Assembly (NCBI RefSeq): GCF_017309585.1
Contig: NZ_CP071321.1
Coordinates: 4,112,001-4,176,000 of the forward strand
DNA length: 64,000 nt
Source of the DNA: Nitrogeniibacter aestuarii
GTDB lineage: Bacteria; Pseudomonadota; Gammaproteobacteria; Burkholderiales; Rhodocyclaceae
Reading direction: 5' to 3'
The position numbers and the translations under genes were made by a program. Positions 25,397 to 33,846 of this stretch are shown in pieces (the first letter of the stretch is position 1; the number at the start of each line of letters is the position of its first letter). The notes under the pieces are model-generated. The model made no database searches and had not been told where the DNA came from. It saw only the letters and a list, made by a program, of their open reading frames with translations.

Positions 25397-25639
25397 GGCA
25401 GGAACCGGAAGACAGATGTAGCGAAAGCGCGACATTCTAGGCCGTTTGGCGCCGACCGATGGAAATACCTCAACCCGCGCGCCTTTTTTCCGTTAGACTG
25501 CGCGTCCGCACATTGCAACGACCAATCGGCATGTGCGCGTCTCTTATCACCCAGGCAGCCTGGCTGCCCGAATATCCCGTCCGCCTCGATTGGTGTCTCT
25601 CCTCGCGATAGACAGGCCGTCGCCGGAGACTCACACAAC

Positions 25640-27037
25640 ATGTCATCTGACACGAATTTTGCCGACCTCGGTCTGGCCGAGCCGCTGCTGCGCGCGCTTG
25701 CCGAGACCGGTTACACGAAACCCACCCCGATTCAGGCCCAGGCGATTCCGGTCGTCCTCACCGGCCAGGATCTGCTCGCTGCCGCGCAGACCGGCACCGG
25801 CAAGACCGCCAGCTTCGCGCTGCCGATCCTGCAACAGCAGATGAAACACGAAAAACGTGCCCGCGATGGCCGTCCGCGTGTGCTCATCCTCACCCCGACC
25901 CGCGAACTGGCCGCCCAGGTGGACGAGTCGGTGCGCGCCTATGCCGCCCACGTGCCGGTGCGTTCCTTCGCCGTCTTCGGTGGTGTGAACATCAGCACCC
26001 AGTCGCGCGCGCTGCGCCGCCCAGTGGAAGTGATGGTGGCCTGTCCCGGCCGTCTGCTCGACCACATCAACCAGGGCAACATCAAGCTCACCGACGTGGA
26101 AACCCTGGTGCTGGACGAAGCCGACCGCATGCTCGACATGGGCTTTATCCACGACATCAAGAAAATTCTCGCCAAGCTACCGGCCCAGCGCCAGAACCTG
26201 CTGTTCTCGGCCACCTTCAGCAAGGAGATCCGCCAACTGGCCGAGGGCCTGCTGAAGAACCCAGCCAGTGTGGACGTGGCGCCGCGCAACAGCACCGCCG
26301 AGCGCGTCAAGCAATCGCTCATGCTGGTGAACAAGCACGAGAAGCGCGACCTGCTGATTCATCTGGTGCGCGAGCGCCAGTGGTTCCAGGTGCTGGTCTT
26401 CAGCCGCACCAAGCATGGCGCCGATCGCCTCGCCCGCCAGCTGCACGCCGCCGGCATCAGCTCGGCTGCCCTGCATGGCGACAAGGCACAGAACGCCCGC
26501 ATGCGTGCGCTCGATGCCTTCAAGGCCGCCAAGTTGCAGGTGCTGGTCGCCACCGACATCGCCGCGCGCGGCATCGACGTGGATCAGCTCCCCCATGTGG
26601 TGAACTTCGACCTGCCAAACGTGCCCGAAGACTACGTGCACCGTATCGGCCGTACCGGCCGTGCCGGTGCCGAGGGCGAAGCCCTGTCGCTGGTCGATCC
26701 GCACGAGGAAGCCAAGCAACTGCGCGATATCGAGCGCCTCATCGGCCAGAAGATCGAGCGCATCGAAGTCGGCGGCTTCACCATCGACGAGCCCGAGCAT
26801 TTCAAGGCACCGCAGCGCCAGCCACGCGGCAACCAGGCGCCCAACCAGCGCAACAGCCACCGTCACCAGCGCAGCGGCAATGGCAATGGCGGCGAAGGCG
26901 CGCAGCGCCGTGGTCGCACTGGCCAGTCGGGCGATCGCCCGCAGGCCAAGGCCGACGGCGCGGGGGCCGGCAAGCCCCAGCAGCGTCGGCGCCGTCCGGC
27001 CCAGTCGGGCCAGGGCAGCCGCCCCAGCAAAGGCTGA
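25640..27037 (+). CDS. rhlE: DEAD-box ATP-dependent RNA helicase RhlE
   Basis: The 465-residue helicase has all core motifs: Q motif (KPTPIQAQAIP), motif I AAQTGTGKTASF, PTRELAAQ, DEAD in VLDEADRMLDMGF, SAT in LLFSATFSKEI, ATDIAARGIDV and HRIGRTGRAG. The ~80-residue tail is basic and rich in Arg, Gln, Gly and Asn (NRNSHRHQRSGNGNG-like), typical of RhlE and used for RNA binding. RhlE remodels RNA during ribosome assembly and decay. The ATG at 25640 starts the family N-terminus MSSDTNFADLGLAEPLLRAL; GGAG lies 12 nt upstream. A terminator follows directly. Confidence 0.94.
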   Translation: MSSDTNFADLGLAEPLLRALAETGYTKPTPIQAQAIPVVLTGQDLLAAAQTGTGKTASFALPILQQQMKHEKRARDGRPRVLILTPTRELAAQVDESVRAYAAHVPVRSFAVFGGVNISTQSRALRRPVEVMVACPGRLLDHINQGNIKLTDVETLVLDEADRMLDMGFIHDIKKILAKLPAQRQNLLFSATFSKEIRQLAEGLLKNPASVDVAPRNSTAERVKQSLMLVNKHEKRDLLIHLVRERQWFQVLVFSRTKHGADRLARQLHAAGISSAALHGDKAQNARMRALDAFKAAKLQVLVATDIAARGIDVDQLPHVVNFDLPNVPEDYVHRIGRTGRAGAEGEALSLVDPHEEAKQLRDIERLIGQKIERIEVGGFTIDEPEHFKAPQRQPRGNQAPNQRNSHRHQRSGNGNGGEGAQRRGRTGQSGDRPQAKADGAGAGKPQQRRRRPAQSGQGSRPSKG

Positions 27038-27042
27038 AATCG

Positions 27043-27068
27043 AAACCGGGCGTCACGCCCGGTTTTTT
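27043..27068 (+). terminator. Terminator of rhlE
   Basis: AAACCGGGCG-TCA-CGCCCGGTTT is followed by a T run to 27068. The run overlaps the stop codon of the convergent DUF779 gene. Confidence 0.92.
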
Positions 27069-27444
27069 ATTTCACCACGCCCGAGGTTTCGAGCTCGGCC
27101 CACTCCTCGTCCGAGAACAGTCTCGACTCGGAAATGAAAGCGCGCCCTTCAGGCCCTTCGAGCGAGAAAGTGCCACCATGACCGCCTTCGACCACGCCGA
27201 TGATGATCTGGGTGTGCTTCCAGTATTCGTACTGCGCACCACCAATGTAGAAGGGCAGCCCACCCACGTCGCCCAGATACACATCGGCCGGGCTGACCAT
27301 GAATTCGCTCTTCTTGTAGCAGTTGGCGGCACTGTTGTCGCAGCAGCCACCCGACTGCATGAACAGCAACTCGGGACCATATTTTTTCTTGAGCACTTCG
27401 ATCAGTTCGAGTGCTTCCGGTGTCGCAACGACACGATCAACCAT
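27067..27444 (-). CDS. DUF779 protein, partner of ExaC-type aldehyde dehydrogenase
   Basis: The 125-residue protein belongs to DUF779, found almost always beside acetaldehyde dehydrogenases of the ExaC/AcoD type. Its cysteine-containing block QSGGCCDNSAANCYKKSE (about residues 30-47) suggests metal or redox binding. It continues GDVGGLPFYIGGAQYEYWKHTQ and ends ESRLFSDEEWAELE. AAGGAG lies 8 nt before the ATG at 27444; an in-frame extension upstream runs into the exaC terminator and is discounted. Function unknown, probably an accessory factor in ethanol or acetoin oxidation. Confidence 0.88.
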   Translation of the reverse strand: MVDRVVATPEALELIEVLKKKYGPELLFMQSGGCCDNSAANCYKKSEFMVSPADVYLGDVGGLPFYIGGAQYEYWKHTQIIIGVVEGGHGGTFSLEGPEGRAFISESRLFSDEEWAELETSGVVK

Positions 27445-27486
27445 GTTCGTGCTCCTTGGCTCGCCGGCCATCCACGCCGGCCGAAA

Positions 27487-27520
27487 TGAAAAATGCGGAC
27501 ACTCCACAAGGAGTGCCCGC
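27487..27520 (-). terminator. Terminator between exaC and the DUF779 gene
   Basis: On the minus strand, GCGGGCACTCC-TTGT-GGAGTGTCCGC is followed by ATTTTTC, 30 bp after the exaC stop. Some read-through into the DUF779 gene is likely, because no separate promoter is obvious. Confidence 0.85.
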
Positions 27521-27549
27521 AAAGAAAAGCACCGGTCGGGTCAAACAGA

Positions 27550-29070
<1,521 letters not shown>

Positions 29071-29126
29071 GAATGTCTCCTTGTGTACTGAGGGTGCGAA
29101 AGGTCAATTCGCAACGTCAGCACACC

Positions 29127-29142
29127 CGCATACGCCATGCCA
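29127..29142 (-). promoter_or_regulatory. Possible sigma-54 (-24/-12) promoter of exaC
   Basis: The minus strand reads TGGCAT-GGCGT-ATGCG, with the invariant GG and GC at the right spacing of the TGGCAC-N5-TTGCA consensus and two other mismatches. It predicts transcription starting near 29115, about 45 nt before the ATG. Confidence 0.5.
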
Positions 29143-29196
29143 GTATTGACAACTCATTGATTGAGCGATGGAAACCCCAATTATTGCAAAAGATTT

Positions 29197-29255
29197 CCTA
29201 TTTAATAGGCAATTTCGTGCACTCCAAAATGGAGCAACTGTGTCTTTATGACACA
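29197..29255. promoter_or_regulatory. Three dyads upstream of exaC (candidate activator sites)
   Basis: Perfect inverted repeats lie at 29197-29209 (CCTATT-T-AATAGG) and 29239-29255 (TGTGTC-TTTAT-GACACA). A near-perfect one lies at 29218-29236 (CTCCA-AAA-TGGAG core). They sit 55-130 bp upstream of the possible sigma-54 promoter, where enhancer-binding activators act. The TGTGTC dyad could alternatively help end the MaoC-gene transcript. Confidence 0.5.
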
Positions 29256-29263
29256 TGCGCCAG

Positions 29264-29704
29264 TCAGCGCTTGGGCACCATGATCTCGGCTTCGCCGGTC
29301 AGCACCACGGTGTCGCCCACCGTACATTCGGTCTTGAAGAGCGCCTTGCGCTTTTCCGGCACGAGCTCCAGCAGCGTTACACGCGCCACGACCGTATCCC
29401 CCGCGCGGACCGGTGCCTTGAACTTCAGGGTCTGGGAAAGGTAAATGCAGCCCGGACCGGGCAACTTGGTGCCGAAAACCGTCGAGATGAATGACGACGA
29501 GAGCATCCCATGAGCGATGCGACCCTTGAACATGGAGTCGGCAGCCAGCTCCTCGTTCAGATGCACCGGATTGGTGTCGCCTGAGATACCGGCAAACAGC
29601 AGGATGTCACTCTCGGTGATCGTCCGACCGTAGGCAGCCGTCATGCCCTCGGACAGTTCCTCAAAACGATATCCATAAAACTCTTCGAAGCGCGGGTCAG
29701 CCAT
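29264..29704 (-). CDS. MaoC-family (R)-specific enoyl-CoA hydratase
   Basis: The 146-residue hot-dog-fold protein carries the hydratase-2 signature: catalytic Asp and His in FAGISGDTNPVHLNEELA, followed by GRIAHGMLSSSFIS. Such enzymes hydrate trans-2-enoyl-CoA to (R)-3-hydroxyacyl-CoA, often feeding polyhydroxyalkanoate synthesis (PhaJ type). The start at 29704 has GGAGG about 8 nt upstream; the open frame extends 10 codons further without support. It is transcribed toward exaC but separated by the dyad-rich regulatory gap. Confidence 0.88.
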   Translation of the reverse strand: MADPRFEEFYGYRFEELSEGMTAAYGRTITESDILLFAGISGDTNPVHLNEELAADSMFKGRIAHGMLSSSFISTVFGTKLPGPGCIYLSQTLKFKAPVRAGDTVVARVTLLELVPEKRKALFKTECTVGDTVVLTGEAEIMVPKR

Positions 29705-29794
29705 GATTGAAACCTCCAATGAAATTGCGTTCATGTTGCGCTGGCACAGGTTTCATTATTTTGACGCAACGCAACAGAGCGCTTGATCGAGGCG

Positions 29795-29823
29795 ATAAAA
29801 AACCCGGCCGGAGCCGGGTTTTT
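29795..29823. terminator. Bidirectional terminator after the HU gene
   Basis: AACCCGGC-CGGA-GCCGGGTT is flanked by A's on the left and T's on the right. On the minus strand it ends the HU transcript 24 bp after the stop. Confidence 0.9.
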
Positions 29824-29846
29824 GCTGACAAGGCAATCGGAATCGA

Positions 29847-30125
29847 TTACTTGCCGTTGACTGCAGACTTCAGGGTTGCGCCAGCAGAGAACTTGGGCAC
29901 GCTGGAAGCAGCAATCTTGATCGAAGCGCCAGTCTGCGGGTTGCGGCCGGTGCGGGCTGCGCGCTTGGACACTTCGAAGGAACCGAAACCGGTGAAGGCA
30001 ACTTTGCCACCCTTGGCCAGTTCTTCGGTGATGATGTCCAGGACGGCGGACACGGCACGGTCGGCTTGAGCACGGGAGACGTCCATACGGTCAGCCAGGG
30101 CTTCGACGAATTCACCTTTGTTCAT
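29847..30125 (-). CDS. hupB: DNA-binding protein HU
   Basis: The 92-residue histone-like protein has the HU/IHF fold: N-terminal helices MNKGEFVEALADRMDVSRAQ, the beta saddle GKVAFTGFGSFEVSKRAAR and the DNA-contacting arm GRNPQTGASIKI. HU bends and compacts DNA. The true start is ATG 30125 with AGGA 6 nt upstream; a much longer open frame is a chance extension. It is monocistronic, with its own promoter and terminator. Confidence 0.95.
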   Translation of the reverse strand: MNKGEFVEALADRMDVSRAQADRAVSAVLDIITEELAKGGKVAFTGFGSFEVSKRAARTGRNPQTGASIKIAASSVPKFSAGATLKSAVNGK

Positions 30126-30170
30126 GTTGATCCTCGAGATTGGGAGTGGATGGGTGTTTCTCAGTGGCGG

Positions 30171-30176
30171 ATGATA
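30171..30176 (-). promoter_or_regulatory. Probable extended -10 of the HU promoter
   Basis: The minus strand reads TGC-TATCAT, an extended -10 with a weak -35. Transcription would start about 40 nt before the HU ATG. Confidence 0.4.
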
Positions 30177-30510
30177 GCACCGATATTTTCCGCGTGTAGC
30201 CCTGAAAGCAAGTAATGGCGCGGTTTTCGTGAAATCTGCCGCGCGAATGTCATGCGCCTCGAATACAAGATGTTCATGATGCAGCCTTCGCTGGCAACAC
30301 GCTTGGCGCAATGCCACAGACTCGATATTGCAGAGCAACAAAGTCGATTTTGACGAAGTTGATTGATCTTGCAGGCGTTTTGGCGCCACACGTGCCAAAT
30401 GCGGCGTATCAAGCACCCCGGAATTCTGCGGCGCAGCATGTCAAACGGGAAGATGAACCCGCCATTCGGGAACGCCCGTCGGATTCGTGAAAATTTACGC
30501 TTCTGTTACC
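30177..30510. other. Intergenic region between hupB and the binding-protein gene
   Basis: These 334 bp carry the upstream part of the HU promoter and are locally more A+T-rich than the flanking genes. I see no convincing ORF, RNA gene or terminator, only minor imperfect dyads such as the GGCGTTTTGGCGCC area near 30375. Confidence 0.4.
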
Positions 30511-31626
30511 TCAGTCCGCCCGCTTCCAGCCATTTTCATCAGGGGTGACCAGAATGACCGCGCGCTGATCCAGGCCCACGTGGTCACCTGCCGACATGGA
30601 AAAAACACCGTTGACGCCGGAGAGCGATCGAACCGATTCAAGCCCATTGCGCAGTGCCTGACGCGTGCCGGCAGCGTCCGCCATGCGCGTCGCCCGCGAT
30701 CGGCGCAGTGCTTCTTCCAGCAGGATGCCCGCATCCCAGACGTAGCCACCGAAGGCCGTGGCGGCCGGCCCCAGCTGCGACCGGAATCGGGCCCCTGCGC
30801 CCTCCCCTTCCGCCAGCCGTGCGGGGCTCGCCGGCATCATCACGTCTTTGCATTGCCCTTGGCAGGCATGCCGAAAAGCGTCGACCGCAGCCGCGTTGGT
30901 CTGATAGATGGGCCCGTCGAAACCGGCTTTGCGCAGCGCCTGCACGGCGGCCACGGCGGCAGACCCGGCGGCCACAACCATGACCGCATCAGGCGATTCG
31001 CGCGCTACCGCCGACGGCCAGGGCCAGGCGGCCGGCCCGGCGTCGAAGCGACGGAAGGATTCCACCTCGAGCCCCCGCGTTTCAGCCAGCGTGCCGAACG
31101 CCGACCACCACAGATCGCCATAAGGGCCATCGATCGCGACAAAGGCGAGACGGCGTCGGCCATGGGCGAGCAGATGCGCAACCACGCCATTGGCCATCAG
31201 CCAGGGATCCGGCGCCGTGCGGAATGCCCAGTACCCTGCCGCCCCCGGCTGAATGCGGCCGAGTTCGAGCGCCGACGGCGTGATCACCGGGACGCCTCTG
31301 CCTGCCATCGCATTCACGATTTCATGCGAGCTGGCGACAGTGGTCGAACCGATGATCAGATCCACCGATGCTGCGTCGGCCAGATCGATCGCCAGCGCGC
31401 GTGCCTGCGCGGGGTCGGACGCGTCGTCGCGGACGAGATAAGCCACCGCTTCGCCATCCACCTGGCGGGGCAAATGATCGACCACCGGCGCTTGTGCACG
31501 CCCGACCGGCGCAGCCGGGCCGCTCAGCGAGAGCACGACCCCCACCACGATATCGGCGCGCGCACTGGTCGCGAGCACGCACAGGACGGCACAGATCAAT
31601 CCCCTGGCGGCGCGTTGATGGAGCAT
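30511..31626 (-). CDS. ABC transporter substrate-binding protein (branched-chain amino acid type, Peripla_BP_6)
   Basis: The 371-residue exported protein starts with a signal peptide (MLHQRAARGLICAVLCVLATSARA) and continues DIVVGVVLSLSGPAAPVGRAQ, the typical start of LivJ/receptor-ligand-binding proteins. Later blocks are LIIGSTTVASSHEIVNAMA, VPVITPSALE and FRTAPDPWLMANGVVAHL. No permease or ATPase gene accompanies it, so it may serve a transporter elsewhere or act as a sensor. AAGGAT precedes the start at 31626; the open frame extends upstream into the paaY promoter region but is not supported. Ligand unknown. Confidence 0.88.
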   Translation of the reverse strand: MLHQRAARGLICAVLCVLATSARADIVVGVVLSLSGPAAPVGRAQAPVVDHLPRQVDGEAVAYLVRDDASDPAQARALAIDLADAASVDLIIGSTTVASSHEIVNAMAGRGVPVITPSALELGRIQPGAAGYWAFRTAPDPWLMANGVVAHLLAHGRRRLAFVAIDGPYGDLWWSAFGTLAETRGLEVESFRRFDAGPAAWPWPSAVARESPDAVMVVAAGSAAVAAVQALRKAGFDGPIYQTNAAAVDAFRHACQGQCKDVMMPASPARLAEGEGAGARFRSQLGPAATAFGGYVWDAGILLEEALRRSRATRMADAAGTRQALRNGLESVRSLSGVNGVFSMSAGDHVGLDQRAVILVTPDENGWKRAD

Positions 31627-31716
31627 GTCGTCGTATCCTTGGGTTTTCAGTTCAAGAGCTGGGCAGGGCGGCAGTGTAGCGCGCCCGGCCTGATGGTTTC
31701 GACCCGGAGAATGTGG

Positions 31717-32319
31717 ATGGCCTGCTACGAAATTGACGGATTGCGACCGGTCATCGACCCGACCGCCTATGTTCACCCCGACGCCGTGCTGATCGGCGAC
31801 GTGATCATCGGGCCGCACTGCTACGTGGCCCCGACCGCCTCATTGCGCGGCGATTTCGGACGCATCGTGCTCGAGGCCGGCTCGAACCTGCAGGATGGGT
31901 GCGTGATGCATGGTTATCCGGGGGCCGACACAGTGGTCGAAGAGAACGGCCACGTCGGCCACGGCGCGATCCTTCACAGCTGCCGGGTGGGGCGCAATGC
32001 GTTGATCGGCATGAACGCGGTCATCATGGACAACGCCGTGATTGGCGAGTCCGCGTTCGTGGCCGCGTGCGCCTTCGTGAAGGCCGGCATGATCGTGCCG
32101 CCACGTCGCCTCGTTGCCGGAATGCCGGCCAAGGTCATGCGCGAACTGACCGACGACGAAATCGGCTGGAAGGAAGACGGCACGCGTATCTACCAGCAAC
32201 TGGCCGAGCGCTGCCACGCCAGCCTGCGTCCGTGCGAACCACTTGAGCGCATGGAGCCGGATCGCAAACGCCTCGAATTCGAGGGCGTCATGTCGCTGGA
32301 TGACTTCAAGAAAGCCTAG
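31717..32319 (+). CDS. paaY: PaaY-type gamma-carbonic-anhydrase-fold thioesterase
   Basis: The 200-residue protein is a left-handed beta-helix hexapeptide-repeat protein aligning along its full length with E. coli PaaY: YEIDGLRPVIDPTAYVHPDA, SLRGDFGRIV, NLQDGCVMHGYPGADTVV, HVGHGAILHSC and GMNAVIMDNAVIGE. The metal-binding histidines are present. PaaY hydrolyses dead-end CoA thioesters of the phenylacetate pathway. No other paa gene is in the window. ATG 31717 is 7 nt after GGAGA; the ATG 6 nt earlier is too close to it. It overlaps the convergent LysR gene by 4 bp. Confidence 0.9.
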   Translation: MACYEIDGLRPVIDPTAYVHPDAVLIGDVIIGPHCYVAPTASLRGDFGRIVLEAGSNLQDGCVMHGYPGADTVVEENGHVGHGAILHSCRVGRNALIGMNAVIMDNAVIGESAFVAACAFVKAGMIVPPRRLVAGMPAKVMRELTDDEIGWKEDGTRIYQQLAERCHASLRPCEPLERMEPDRKRLEFEGVMSLDDFKKA

Positions 32320-33224
32320 CTCCGCTCCCAGTAGCCCGGCCGATTGTAGATCTCGCGCAGATACTCGATGAAGCAGCGGATCTTGGCCGGCAGGTAGCGC
32401 TGCTGCGGATACACCACCTGGATCGGATAGCTGTCCACCGCGAATTCATCCAGCACCGTCATCAGGGTGCCCCGGGTCAGCTCCGGCTGGATCTCCCAGG
32501 TGGAGCGCCAGGCAATACCAAGCCCCTGACGCACCCACTCGAACAGCGACTCGCCGTCGTTACAGGCCATGTCCCCGTCCACGCGCACCGACATGCGCTT
32601 GCCGTCCCGTGCGAATGCCCAGCCCCGCTGCTGCCCGCCCTGCGGATTGAAAGCCAGACAGTTGTGATCGACCAGATCCTCCGGCTGCTTCGGAATGCCA
32701 TGTTGCCCGAAATACGCGGGCGTGCCGCACACCACGCGGTGGTTCGGGTACAGGGGCACGGCCACATAATCCGGATCGACCACCTCGCCGATGCGCACGG
32801 CCATGTCGTAGCCCTCGCGCACCAGATCCACCACGCTGTCGGTGAAATTGAACGACACCTTCAGATCGGGATACTGCTGCTTGAAGGCCGGCGCATGCGG
32901 GCCCACATGGCGGCGTCCGAAACCGGCCGGCGCGGTCACCACCAGATGCCCGCGCACATCATGACGCCGCGCGCTCACGCTCGATTCGGCGGCCTCGAAA
33001 TCCTTGAGCAGCTGACGGCACTGCACGAGAAAGTCCCCACCCAGTTCGGTGAGCGTCAGCCCGCGCGTTGACCGGTGCATCAGGCGCACGCCCAGGCGTC
33101 GCTCCAGCGCGTCGAGCCGGCGCCCCATCACCACCGGCGTCACGCCCTCGATGGCAGACGCCGCGGCAAAGCTCCCCTGCTCGGCGGTGAGCACGAAACT
33201 GCGAATCTCGGTATATCGATCCAT
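32316..33224 (-). CDS. LysR-family transcriptional regulator
   Basis: The 302-residue regulator has an N-terminal winged HTH (VLTAEQGSFAAASAIEGVTP.. ALERRLGVRLMHRSTRGL) and a substrate-binding effector domain (HLVVTAPAGFGRRHVGPHAP, then GYDMAVRIGEV). This sequence style is the common Pseudomonas/Burkholderia LTTR subgroup that controls diverse small-molecule genes. It diverges from the cupin gene with a 155-bp gap that contains a palindrome, so the cupin is its likely target. The ATG at 33224 is preferred over one 18 bp upstream. Confidence 0.9.
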   Translation of the reverse strand: MDRYTEIRSFVLTAEQGSFAAASAIEGVTPVVMGRRLDALERRLGVRLMHRSTRGLTLTELGGDFLVQCRQLLKDFEAAESSVSARRHDVRGHLVVTAPAGFGRRHVGPHAPAFKQQYPDLKVSFNFTDSVVDLVREGYDMAVRIGEVVDPDYVAVPLYPNHRVVCGTPAYFGQHGIPKQPEDLVDHNCLAFNPQGGQQRGWAFARDGKRMSVRVDGDMACNDGESLFEWVRQGLGIAWRSTWEIQPELTRGTLMTVLDEFAVDSYPIQVVYPQQRYLPAKIRCFIEYLREIYNRPGYWERS

Positions 33225-33243
33225 CTCGTTTTTCCGATCCATT

Positions 33244-33260
33244 CGATACTTTTAGTATCG
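33244..33260. promoter_or_regulatory. LTTR-type palindrome upstream of the LysR gene
   Basis: CGATACT-TTT-AGTATCG is a perfect 17-bp dyad containing the T-N11-A LysR box. It lies 19 bp upstream of the lysR start and 119 bp upstream of the cupin start. Confidence 0.55.
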
Positions 33261-33379
33261 ACAGAAGCGACCTTAACAGGAATTCCCTTACCTGGCTTCA
33301 ACAGCTATGCTCCAAGTGCCTGATGAAGGGGCCACAACGCCCCGTCATTTCCCTGTCCGACGACGAGGAGAACACGACC

Positions 33380-33715
33380 ATGGCTGCCATCCAGCGCGGT
33401 TCGCTGCTTCACCCTCTGCCCGACGCTGGTGCTGACGAGCATGTGGATCTGCTCAAGGTGACGCCCAATGTCAGGATCGAACGCATCGTGTCGCATGGAC
33501 AGGTCAGCCCGCCGGGTTTCTGGTACGACCAGACATCGGACGAGTGGGTGATGGTGGTGGCTGGCCGGGGCGTCATTGCCTTCGACGACGGCCACCGCGA
33601 AACACTGCAATCAGGCGACTGGATTTGGTTGCCGGCCGGGTGCCGGCACCGGGTGGAGGAGACAACCTCGACCACGGTCTGGCTGGCGGTGCATGCACCG
33701 CCAGCCGATACGTGA
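33380..33715 (+). CDS. Small cupin-domain protein
   Basis: The 111-residue single-domain cupin has WYDQTSDEWVMVVAGRGVIAF followed by GDWIWLPAGCRHRVEET. This holds cupin motif 2 (P-x-G-x-x-H) and a modified motif 1 in which E-W replaces the usual H-x-H start. Such proteins bind a metal and act as small dioxygenases, isomerases or ligand sensors. GAGGAG lies 9 nt before ATG 33380. It is probably controlled by the divergent LysR protein. Confidence 0.8.
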   Translation: MAAIQRGSLLHPLPDAGADEHVDLLKVTPNVRIERIVSHGQVSPPGFWYDQTSDEWVMVVAGRGVIAFDDGHRETLQSGDWIWLPAGCRHRVEETTSTTVWLAVHAPPADT

Positions 33716-33801
33716 GCGAGTGAACTATAAGACTCAAGAGCGAGCGCACCCGAAACACGAGCCGGCACTTTGATCGGCAAGGTCTAAAATCCCAATTCAT
33801 C

Positions 33802-33827
33802 CCGGCGCTCGGCGCCGGTTCATTTTT
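33802..33827 (+). terminator. Hairpin with T run in the glcB leader
   Basis: CCGGCGC-TCG-GCGCCGG is followed by TTCATTTTT, ending 19 bp before the glcB start. A TAAAAT -10-like box lies upstream at 33785-33790. It may terminate the cupin transcript or attenuate glcB. Confidence 0.55.
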
Positions 33828-33846
33828 CTGACGAGGTTGATGCTCC

